The position numbers were made by a program, and so were the translations under genes. From Planctomycetota bacterium (lineage in GTDB: Bacteria; Planctomycetota; Phycisphaerae; Phycisphaerales; UBA1924), in the NCBI GenBank assembly GCA_963204725.1, contig CAUJHH010000071.1, forward strand, positions 1-48,439: DNA of 48,439 nt, in the 5' to 3' direction. Under the pieces are notes generated by a model. That model saw only the letters and a program-made list of their open reading frames with translations, ran no database searches and was not told where the DNA came from. The first letter of the stretch is position 1. The number at the start of each line of letters is the position of its first letter. Below, piece by piece: positions 31,858-39,420 of this stretch.

Positions 31858-33141
31858 ATGAGACACCTCATCACCCAGTTCAGCGCATTTCTCTTCGCCG
31901 CCCTGATCGCGTGCTCGCTCGCCGTCGTCGGCGACGCCCACGCCATCGACAAGGTCCATCTCAAGGACGGACGCGTGCTCGAAGGGACCGTCGAGCAGGA
32001 GATCGACGGCAACGTCTGGATGCTCGTCAAGATCAGCGGAATCGATCAGCGCCAGTTCTTCCGCGCCGCAGACGTTGAGAGCATCGAGCGCGACGCGGCA
32101 CACCCCGCGGATGCCAAGCCCACGTCCGGCGCACAGGCGCAGGCCAAGGCCCGCACCTCCACCACCGACCGCTCGAAGCGAGCCGCCGTCATCACCCTCG
32201 GCGAGGGCGGCGACAAGAACATGGTCGGGCTCTACATGACCGCCGAGAACCTCAAGCGTCTCATCCCCGTCCTCGAGGAAGAGAACATCGGCATCGTCGT
32301 CTTCCACATCAACTCCGGCGGCGGCCTCGCGCTCGAAGTCCAGCGTCTCTCCGACGTGATCCAGGACGAGTACAAGCCCCGCTTCCGCACGGTCTCATGG
32401 ATCGAGTCGGCGATCTCCGCCGCCGCGATGACCAGCCATTGCATCGAGGACATCTACTTCATGCCCCAGGGCAACTACGGCGCGTGCACCGCGTTCTCCG
32501 GTGCGCTCGTCGCTGCGAAGGATCGCGACCTCGAGGGTTATCTTTACACGATGGAGAAGATCTCCGCCCGTGGCCAGAAGGACCCCCAGATCATGCGCTC
32601 CATGCAGATCATGGAGCCTCTCTCCTGTTCCATCGACTCCAACGGCGACGTGAGATGGTTCAACTCGCTCGACGGCGAGTACATCGTCAACCCCGAGGGG
32701 CGCATCCTGACCTTCAACGCCGTGGACGCCGAGAAGTACAAGTTCAGCAAGGGAACGGCAGCCAACGTGGACGAGCTCGCGGACCGCATGGGCCTCACGG
32801 AGGTCGAGTGGGTCGGCGAGTCCCGCCCCGGGTACCTCTGGCCGATCTGCAAGGCCGAGGCGCAGAACATGAAGTATCGCGAGCAGGTCTACCAGGACGA
32901 GACCGCGCTCAATCAGTACATGGACACGTACAACAACGCTGTCAACGCGGCCCGTGCCGATCAGGACCGCACCCGTCGCGGCGCGATGGTCGGGCGGGCC
33001 AGAGACGCGCTCCGGCGCATCGTGCGCGTCGTCAAGAACAACTCCAACATCGGCCTGCTCCGCTTCGGCGCGGTCGACGACAAGGCGTTCCAGCGCTGGG
33101 TCGACGAGCAGGAAGAGATGCTCCGCGATCTGATGCGCTGA
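31858..33141 (+). CDS. exported ClpP/SppA-fold serine protease-like protein, paralogue of upstream gene
   Basis: A 427-residue exported protein with signal peptide (SAFLFAALIACSLAVVGDAHA). A small beta-domain (VHLKDGRVLEGTVEQEIDGN) comes first. The protease-like core has VVFHINSGGGLALEVQRLSDV, matching the INSPGG oxyanion loop of SppA/NfeD/ClpP-like proteases. SWIESAISAAAMTSHCIEDI then corresponds to the nucleophile helix, with S187 at the catalytic Ser position and YFMPQGNYGACTAFSG after it as the usual aGa strand. His/Asp or Lys partners cannot be assigned by eye. The C-terminus is helical and basic. GAGG lies nine bases before the ATG. A perfect terminator follows, so the pair forms one unit. 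The role is probably periplasmic proteolysis. Confidence 0.75.
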   Translation: MRHLITQFSAFLFAALIACSLAVVGDAHAIDKVHLKDGRVLEGTVEQEIDGNVWMLVKISGIDQRQFFRAADVESIERDAAHPADAKPTSGAQAQAKARTSTTDRSKRAAVITLGEGGDKNMVGLYMTAENLKRLIPVLEEENIGIVVFHINSGGGLALEVQRLSDVIQDEYKPRFRTVSWIESAISAAAMTSHCIEDIYFMPQGNYGACTAFSGALVAAKDRDLEGYLYTMEKISARGQKDPQIMRSMQIMEPLSCSIDSNGDVRWFNSLDGEYIVNPEGRILTFNAVDAEKYKFSKGTAANVDELADRMGLTEVEWVGESRPGYLWPICKAEAQNMKYREQVYQDETALNQYMDTYNNAVNAARADQDRTRRGAMVGRARDALRRIVRVVKNNSNIGLLRFGAVDDKAFQRWVDEQEEMLRDLMR

Positions 33142-33174
33142 TCCGCGACGATCCGAAGTGACCGACCTCCAGCC

Positions 33175-33210
33175 GGGCGGAACGCGCGACGCGTTCCGCC
33201 CGCTTTCTTT
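33175..33210 (+). terminator. strong intrinsic terminator after the ClpP-like pair
   Basis: A 12-bp perfect stem (33175-33186 with 33190-33201) closes over a three-base CGA loop and is followed by GCTTTCTTT. The T-rich tail matches that of the terminator at 23174. Confidence 0.9.
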
Positions 33211-33282
33211 CCTGAATCCTCGCGCTCAACCGTGTACCATGCCGCACTTGCACCGACACTCCAACGCAACGAGACGCGCCGC

Positions 33283-35031
33283 ATGACGACCTCAGCCCAC
33301 ACGGACTTTGTCCCCTCCGAACTCAACGGCGCGGACCTGTCGCAGATCACGCCACTGCTCAACGACCTGATCGATCGCCCCATCGAATCGGATGCCGACT
33401 TCGATGCCTGGCTCCTCGATCGCTCGGAGCTCGACGCCGCCATGAGCGAGGCCGCGGCCAACCTCTATATCTCCATGACCTGCGACACAACCGACCCCTC
33501 GAAGGCCGAGGCCTATTCCCGCTACATCGAGACGGTCCCTCCCGCCGTCAAGCCACTGGCTTTCCAACTCGACCGGCGTCACACCGACCTTGTCGCCCGC
33601 TTCCCGCGCACGGACCCCGCCCGCGCCGCGCGGTTTGCCGTGCTCGATCGCGATATCCGCGCTGAGGTCGCGCTCTATCGAGACGAGAATGTCCCGATCC
33701 AGACCGAGCTGGAGAAGCTCGCCCAGCACTACCAGACCGTCATCGGCGCCATGTCGGTCACGTTCGAGGGTCAGGAGCGCACGCTCCCCCAGATGGGCGT
33801 GTACCAGGAGTCCACCGATCGCGCCGTGCGCGAGAGCGCGTGGCGGACGGTCACCGATCGGCGGCTGCAGGATGCCGACGCCATCGAAGAGATCTTCGAC
33901 AAGCAGATCGCCCTGCGTCACAAGATGTCGATCAACGCCGGCTTCGGCTCGTTCACCGAGTACGCCTTCCGAGCCATGCGCCGCTTCGACTACACGCCCG
34001 ACCACTGCTTCGACTTCCACGCCGCGTGCGAGGAGGTTGTCGTTCCGCTTGTCGACGCGCTCGACGAGGAGCGGGCCTCGCTGCTCGGGCTCGACGCGCT
34101 CCGTCCCTGGGACCTGGCGGTTGATCCCAAGGGGCGTCCGCCGCTGCGGCCCTTCAAGGGCGGGGCCGAGCTGGTCTCGAAGTCCGTGGCGTGCTTCCGA
34201 GCGCTCGATCCGCGCCTCGCCGACATGCTTGCCTCGCTCGGCGACGGCTCCGAATCACGTGGCTCCGCCGACGGCGCCAACTTCGATCTCGACAGCCGCA
34301 AGGGCAAGGCCCCCGGCGGCTACCAGTACAACCGCGACCGCTCGCGCATCCCCTTCATCTTCATGAACGCTGCGGGGCTGCAGCGCGACGCCGAGACGAT
34401 GCTGCACGAGGCGGGGCACGCCTTTCACTCGATCCTCTCGCGAGATGAGCCACTGATGCGCTACCGCGAGGCACCCATCGAGTTCGCCGAGGTCGCGAGC
34501 ATGTCGATGGAGCTGCTGACCCAGCCGCACTGGTCCGCGTTCTACCCCGATGAGACGGATCGCGCCCGCGCCGTCCGCCAGCACCTCAAGGGCGTGATCA
34601 CGATCCTCCCTTGGATCGCGACGATCGACGCGTTCCAGCACTGGATCTACGCGAACCCCACGCATCTCACCGCCGATCGCGATGAGGCCTGGCTCTCGCT
34701 GGACGACCGCTTCGGGCGCAGCATCTCGTGGCAGGGACTCGACGAGGCCCGCGCAGCGGTCTGGCATCGCCAGCCCCATCCCTTCTGCAGCCCGTTCTAC
34801 TACATCGAGTACGGCATCGCCCAGCTCGGCGCGCTCCAGCTCTGGCTCCACTCCATCGAGAAGGGCCCGCGCTCGGCGATCGATGCCTACATCCGCGCCA
34901 TGTCCCTCGGCGGCTCGCGCCCGCTCCCCGATCTCTTCGCCGCTGCGGGCCTGACCTTTGACTTCGGGCCCAAGGCCGTGAGCCGCCTTGTCGAGCGTCT
35001 GGCCCGAGAACTCGAGAAGCTGCCAGCCTGA
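33283..35031 (+). CDS. M3-family oligoendopeptidase
   Basis: A 582-residue zinc metallopeptidase of family M3 (PepF/oligopeptidase type). The motif TMLHEAGHAFHSIL holds HEAGH at 375-379, followed by PIEFAEVASMSMELL where the third ligand Glu lies. The C-terminal NPFYYIEYGIAQLGALQLW-like stretch (here SPFYYIEYGIAQLGALQLWL) is typical of M3 peptidases. It has no signal peptide, so it acts on oligopeptides in the cytoplasm, perhaps finishing protein turnover products. Its length fits PepF (~600 residues). The ATG at 33283 lacks a strong ribosome site; TACCAT about 40 bases upstream (33236-33241) may be a -10. It lies just after a strong terminator and is transcribed alone. Confidence 0.9.
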   Translation: MTTSAHTDFVPSELNGADLSQITPLLNDLIDRPIESDADFDAWLLDRSELDAAMSEAAANLYISMTCDTTDPSKAEAYSRYIETVPPAVKPLAFQLDRRHTDLVARFPRTDPARAARFAVLDRDIRAEVALYRDENVPIQTELEKLAQHYQTVIGAMSVTFEGQERTLPQMGVYQESTDRAVRESAWRTVTDRRLQDADAIEEIFDKQIALRHKMSINAGFGSFTEYAFRAMRRFDYTPDHCFDFHAACEEVVVPLVDALDEERASLLGLDALRPWDLAVDPKGRPPLRPFKGGAELVSKSVACFRALDPRLADMLASLGDGSESRGSADGANFDLDSRKGKAPGGYQYNRDRSRIPFIFMNAAGLQRDAETMLHEAGHAFHSILSRDEPLMRYREAPIEFAEVASMSMELLTQPHWSAFYPDETDRARAVRQHLKGVITILPWIATIDAFQHWIYANPTHLTADRDEAWLSLDDRFGRSISWQGLDEARAAVWHRQPHPFCSPFYYIEYGIAQLGALQLWLHSIEKGPRSAIDAYIRAMSLGGSRPLPDLFAAAGLTFDFGPKAVSRLVERLARELEKLPA

Positions 35032-35090
35032 CCAGCCCCTGCCGACCCCCGGGCGTCCCCTTGATTCATCCAGCATTCACCATGTTCGGC

Positions 35091-35119
35091 TTGTGAACGC
35101 GTCGATTGTGGTGCATAAT
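35091..35119 (+). promoter_or_regulatory. probable sigma-70-type promoter of the Kelch protein
   Basis: TTGTGA (35091-35096) and CATAAT (35114-35119) are separated by exactly 17 bases, with a TG one base before the -10 (extended -10). The expected start gives a leader of about 55 bases to the TTG at 35183. Confidence 0.6.
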
Positions 35120-35182
35120 CAGGTGCAGGACGCGTGGGAACACGCAAGCCGGCGCTGCCGCGCTGACCAAGGGAGACTCCGC

Positions 35183-37441
35183 TTGAAACTTGCCACCTAT
35201 GCCCGCGCCATCGCTGCGCTTGCATTGACGCTCACCTCGTTCCCCGCGCTCGCCCAGTGTCTGGACTGGCGCGCCGAGTCGGGCCAGCGCGTCGTCGGGC
35301 ACTCGATGGCACACGATACCGACCGGGGCTTGCCCGTCATGTTCGGCGGCTACACCGGCTCGGCCTTTCTCAACACGACCTCCGAGTGGGACGGGGTCGC
35401 CTGGCGCGTCCGCAAGCCCGTCAACAGCCCCACCCCGCGCGCCGGCGCGATGATGGCCTACGACTCGTCCCGCAAGGTCGTCGTGCTCTTCGGGGGCGAC
35501 GCGTCCAGCTTCACCTATTTCAACGACACGTGGGAGTACAACGGCATCACATGGACACAGAAGTCCATCCCCGGCGCAAAGCCCGCGGCACGCACCGAGG
35601 GCGCGATGGTCTATGACGCGGCGCGGGGCGTGATGGTCCTCTTCGGGGGCCAGACCGACGTCAATCAGTACGGTGACACGTGGGAGTACAACGGCACCGC
35701 CTGGACTCAGCGCCCCATCACCGGCCCCTACCAGCGCTTCAACCACACGATGGTCTATGACAGCGCGAACGCACGCACGCTCCTCTTCGGCGGCTGGACC
35801 CTCTTTGCCAATAACGAGACATGGTCCTACGACGGCACGGCGTGGACCCAGCTCACCCCGGCCACCCAGCCCTCGCAGCTCTACGCCCACACCGCTGCGT
35901 ACGACCCGATCCTCGGCGCAATGGTCGTCCACGGCGGCATCAACAGCGCGTTCACCGCCAGCAACCAGACCTGGGTCTTCAACGGCACCGACTGGTCGCT
36001 CACGCCCTCGGCGCAGACCCCCGCAGCCCGCGCCTTCCACGCCATGACCTACGACCAGAACGCCGGACGAATCGTCATGCACGGCTCGATCGGCACCGAG
36101 ACCTGGACGTGGTTCGGCGGCAACTGGGCCCGCGCCGGCAGCAACGGACCCGGCACGCGCTCTCACGGCGCGTTCACCTACGACACCAATCGCAACGTCG
36201 CCGTGCTCTATGGCGGGTACAGCGGCAACCCCCTTCCTGACCTCTGGGAGTGGGACGGGCGGACGTGGGCGTTGCGCTCAACATCCGGCGGACCCGGCGC
36301 GTCCTTCGCCTCTCCCATGGACTTCCACTCCGGCATCGGCCAGTCCGTCGTGACGGCCTACAGCGCGAGTGGCGGCATGGACACGTGGGGATGGGATGGC
36401 AGCCACTGGAATCTGCTCGACACCAACGGTCCGCCCAACCGTGGCTCGCACTTCATGGCCTACGACCCCGCACGCGATCGCATGGTCCTCTTCGGCGGCA
36501 ACGACAACACCAACAACCTCGGCGATACATGGGAGTGGGATGGGGCAACCTGGACACAGGTCGCCGCCACCGGCCCCGCGCCCCGCTGGTCCGGCGCGAT
36601 GGTCTACTCGCCCGCACACGGCGGCATCATCCTCTACGGCGGCACGCCGGGCTCGCCGACCTACGCGGACACATGGCTCTGGAACGGCACTACATGGATA
36701 GAGATCGTCGGCGCCAACCAGCCCGGCCCGCGCGTCGGCCACGCCATGGCCTATCACGCGGCACGCAACTCCGTCGTTCTCTTCGGCGGCCCGTTCGTCA
36801 ACACGGCGTGGGAGCTCGTCGGCTCCACATGGGTTCCCGTCACGCCCGCGTCGACGCCCCCCTCGGGCCGCTGGCTCTCCATGATGTGCTACGACCCGAA
36901 CTCGCAGCAGGCCCTGCTCTTTGGCGGCACCGGTGCGGGCTCCACCCCGCTCAATGACCTCTGGGCGCTCGGCACGCCAGTGCGCGTCGTCCACCACCCG
37001 AAGGACGCGCGTGCCGATCTCGGCCAGTCTGTCAAGTTCACGATCGCCGCCGACGGACTCTCGGGCCTCACGTTCCGCTGGCGGAAAAACGGTGTCAACC
37101 TCTCCAACGGCACGGGCGTCTCCGGCGTCACCACCCGCACACTCACCATCACCCCGGACGATCTCGGCGACTACGCGGGATACGCGTGCGCGGTCACGAG
37201 CTCATGTGGCGTGCTGGTCTCCAAAGAGGCCCAGCTCCGCTCGAACTGTGCCGCGGACTTCAACCTCGACGGCGAGGCGGACATTCTGGATTTCCTGGAT
37301 TTCCTTGACTCCTTCGGGCAGTGCGATGGGCGGCCCGCGCCGTGCGCCCCGAACAGCATCGAGACCGATCTCAACGGCGACACGATCATCGACATCGTCG
37401 ACTTCCTGGACTTCCTCGATGCCTTCGGCACCGGCTGCTGA
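35183..37441 (+). CDS. secreted Kelch-repeat/Ig-like protein with Gly-Cys dockerin tag
   Basis: A 752-residue exported protein. It begins with a signal peptide (YARAIAALALTLTSFPALAQ). Residues ~25-600 are about ten Kelch-type units (DTWEYNGTAWTQRPITGPYQ, MVYDAARGVMVLFGGQT, TWEWDGATWTQVAATGPAPR, LLFGGTGAGSTPLNDLWAL), which fold as a beta-propeller. An Ig-like domain follows (PKDARADLGQSVKFTIAADG ending DLGDYAGYACAV). The last 64 residues (689-752) are the dockerin-like tag, ending GTGC. The start is TTG at 35183 with AGGGAGA upstream; it is the only start that places the signal peptide correctly. Kelch propellers often bind sugars or proteins. The protein probably faces outside; no enzyme motif was seen. 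Confidence 0.85.
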   Translation: MKLATYARAIAALALTLTSFPALAQCLDWRAESGQRVVGHSMAHDTDRGLPVMFGGYTGSAFLNTTSEWDGVAWRVRKPVNSPTPRAGAMMAYDSSRKVVVLFGGDASSFTYFNDTWEYNGITWTQKSIPGAKPAARTEGAMVYDAARGVMVLFGGQTDVNQYGDTWEYNGTAWTQRPITGPYQRFNHTMVYDSANARTLLFGGWTLFANNETWSYDGTAWTQLTPATQPSQLYAHTAAYDPILGAMVVHGGINSAFTASNQTWVFNGTDWSLTPSAQTPAARAFHAMTYDQNAGRIVMHGSIGTETWTWFGGNWARAGSNGPGTRSHGAFTYDTNRNVAVLYGGYSGNPLPDLWEWDGRTWALRSTSGGPGASFASPMDFHSGIGQSVVTAYSASGGMDTWGWDGSHWNLLDTNGPPNRGSHFMAYDPARDRMVLFGGNDNTNNLGDTWEWDGATWTQVAATGPAPRWSGAMVYSPAHGGIILYGGTPGSPTYADTWLWNGTTWIEIVGANQPGPRVGHAMAYHAARNSVVLFGGPFVNTAWELVGSTWVPVTPASTPPSGRWLSMMCYDPNSQQALLFGGTGAGSTPLNDLWALGTPVRVVHHPKDARADLGQSVKFTIAADGLSGLTFRWRKNGVNLSNGTGVSGVTTRTLTITPDDLGDYAGYACAVTSSCGVLVSKEAQLRSNCAADFNLDGEADILDFLDFLDSFGQCDGRPAPCAPNSIETDLNGDTIIDIVDFLDFLDAFGTGC

Positions 37442-37722
37442 CCGGCATCCGCTTCGTCACACCCCCCCATCGCCACTTTCGGAGCGACCCTCGGCGCCGC
37501 GCCGGGGGTCCTTGTGTTTCTTGCGCGTCCTGCCTTTGGTGCTGGTTCTCGGACCTTGTTCCACCCAACCCGACACCTGAGGCCTCTCCTCGGCTTCTTC
37601 TCGCCCCTCGCGCTTCACGATCGGCCCAGTTCTGCCGATCCGAGAACTCGACGACTCGGTGTCGGAGGCGGTGCGCCCCCGACGCTGCATGGACGCAGAG
37701 CGTCAGATCGGGTGGAAGGGCT
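37442..37722. other. 281-base intergenic region before motA, no gene seen
   Basis: There is no credible open frame or terminator. A T/C-rich stretch (37510-37560, with CTTGTGTTTCTTGCGCG and CTTTGGTGCTGG) resembles decayed intergenic repeats. GTCGG at 37659 and CCGAC at 37679 could pair weakly. A motA promoter was not identified. Confidence 0.4.
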
Positions 37723-38505
37723 ATGGACAAGGCCAGTCTCATCGGTGTGCTCATCGGACTCGCCGCGTGTGGGTTCGTGGCATTCGAAGTCTCGCACGGC
37801 CACTTCGAGATGTTCTTCTCGATGGAAGGTGTGCTGATGGTCGGCGTCGGCTCGATCAGCGTGACGTTCATCGCGATGCCGATGGAGAAGATCAAGCAGA
37901 TCCCCGGCTACATGAAGAAGTTCTTCTTCTACAAGGGCGTGCCGATGACCACGCTCGTCACGCTCATCTCCCGCCTCTCCGAGCGTGCGCGGCGCGACGG
38001 GATCCTCGCGCTCGAGTCGGAGATGCAGAATGTCACCGACCCGTTCATGGCGCAGGGTCTGAAGATGGCCATCGACGGCGTCGATCCCGGCAACATCGAG
38101 CAGCTCATGCGCATGGAGATCGTCGCCATGCAGGACCGCCACAAGGCGGGCAAGAAGTTCTTCGACCTCCTGAAGCTCTACGGCCCGGGATACGGGCTAG
38201 TCGGCACGCTCGTCGGTCAGGTCGGCATGTTCGGCAAGCTCGCCGACGCGGACATCGGCGCCCTGGGCAAGGCACTCGCCATCGCCGTCGTGGCGACGCT
38301 CTACGGCGCGCTCCTCGCCAACGCCATCGCGGGCCCCATCGGCGACAAGCTCGCCACACGCTCCAGCGAGGAGATGCTCAACCGCGAGATGATGCTCCAG
38401 GCCATCCTCTCCATTCAGGCCGGCGACAACCCACGCGTCACGCAGTCCAAGGTCCTCGCGTTCATCCCCGCGGCCTCTCGTTCCAAGCTCAACCTCGCCG
38501 CCTGA
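37723..38505 (+). CDS. motA: MotA-type flagellar stator protein
   Basis: A 260-residue inner-membrane protein of the MotA/PomA family. The first helix (LIGVLIGLAACGFVAFEV) and second (VLMVGVGSISVTFIAMPM) are followed by a cytoplasmic loop with YMKKFFFYKG and charged residues that contact FliG in the family. The C-terminal pair is YGPGYGLVGTLVGQVGMFGK and ALGKALAIAVVATLYGALLA; the Pro of GPG and the GTLVG segment are conserved. MotA and MotB form the ion channel that turns flagellar rotation. The length fits 250-280. GGAAGGG precedes the ATG. motB begins 15 bases after the stop. No other flagellar gene is present in the window. Confidence 0.88.
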   Translation: MDKASLIGVLIGLAACGFVAFEVSHGHFEMFFSMEGVLMVGVGSISVTFIAMPMEKIKQIPGYMKKFFFYKGVPMTTLVTLISRLSERARRDGILALESEMQNVTDPFMAQGLKMAIDGVDPGNIEQLMRMEIVAMQDRHKAGKKFFDLLKLYGPGYGLVGTLVGQVGMFGKLADADIGALGKALAIAVVATLYGALLANAIAGPIGDKLATRSSEEMLNREMMLQAILSIQAGDNPRVTQSKVLAFIPAASRSKLNLAA

Positions 38506-38520
38506 TCACGAGCCACACCC

Positions 38521-39366
38521 ATGTCCGAACACGAGAAAGACAAGCACGGTGCAGAGGGCGGCGGCTCCCACGGAGGGGGCTCGCACGGCGGGGGCGGACA
38601 CGGCCCGGGTGGCGGCGGCCACGAGGAGGGACACGAGGGCGCGCCCGAGTGGCTCATCTCCTTCGCCGACAACGTCGCGCTCCTCATGGGATTCTTCGTC
38701 ATCCTCCTCGCCATGAACATGGGCCCCAAGGCCACCCCCGTGCAGGGCGGCGAGCCCGACGACAAGGACAACGCCACCGAGGCCTCCGCGGCTCGCAACG
38801 CCGACATCATCCTCTCCATCCGAGAGGCCTTCAACAACAAGGTCGATCCCTTCGGTGACGACCCCAGCGAGGCGTGGCTCCGCAAGCGCCTCCGCGAGAA
38901 GTACGAGGGCTCAACCAACCAACCCGGCCCGCAGGGGGACCATCCCAACCTGCAGGCGATCCGCCCCACCGATTACAACCGCGTGACCGCGCGCGTCCCC
39001 TTCGATGATGGCTCCGTGTCGCTCACCGCCGATGCGCGAGAGGTCATCGCCTCCGCCGCCGTCGGGCTCCGCGACCATCGCTGGATCGTCGACGTGCGAG
39101 GCCACGTCTCCCCTTTCGAGTCGATGCGGAACGTGCGTGCCGCCCGCCAGCTCGCCTTCGACCGCGCCTACGCCGTCGCGCAGGTGCTCGTGGACAATGG
39201 CGTCTCGTGGAACAACATCCGGGTCTCATCGCTTGGTGAGATCGACCGCGTTGTCCCCAAGACCTTCGATCGCGAGAAGGACCGCGCCAACCAGCGCGTC
39301 GAGATCGTCCAGACCGACGAGCCGCTCCCCGACGACCCCTACGCCCACGCGACCGAGGACAAGTGA
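38521..39366 (+). CDS. motB: MotB-type stator protein with His/Gly-rich N-terminus
   Basis: A 281-residue protein of the MotB/OmpA type. The single membrane helix is WLISFADNVALLMGFFVILL. Its FAD aspartate (D50) is the ion-carrying residue required in all MotB proteins. A periplasmic OmpA-like peptidoglycan-binding domain follows (~145-265), with VRGHVSPFESMRNVRAARQL, AYAVAQVLVDNGVSWNNIRV and the closing DRANQRVEIV, close to the NRRVEI consensus. The N-terminus before the helix is unusual: ~33 residues rich in His and Gly (GGGSHGGGSHGGGGHGPGGG), where MotB normally has a short basic tail. No clear ribosome site is visible. It forms the stator with MotA. Confidence 0.88.
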   Translation: MSEHEKDKHGAEGGGSHGGGSHGGGGHGPGGGGHEEGHEGAPEWLISFADNVALLMGFFVILLAMNMGPKATPVQGGEPDDKDNATEASAARNADIILSIREAFNNKVDPFGDDPSEAWLRKRLREKYEGSTNQPGPQGDHPNLQAIRPTDYNRVTARVPFDDGSVSLTADAREVIASAAVGLRDHRWIVDVRGHVSPFESMRNVRAARQLAFDRAYAVAQVLVDNGVSWNNIRVSSLGEIDRVVPKTFDREKDRANQRVEIVQTDEPLPDDPYAHATEDK

Positions 39367-39408
39367 TCGCCCGCTCCCGGGCATGACCGGGCCAGCCCCG
39401 AGCCCGGT

Positions 39409-39414
39409 TACACT
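39409..39414 (+). promoter_or_regulatory. -10-like box of the GH95-like gene at leaderless spacing
   Basis: TACACT ends six bases before the ATG at 39421, with the same sequence and spacing as before cca. It overlaps the end of a 6-bp inverted repeat (CCGGGC at 39387-39392 with GCCCGG at 39402-39407), which may be an operator or a terminator of motB. Confidence 0.45.
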
Positions 39415-39420
39415 GGGCGC

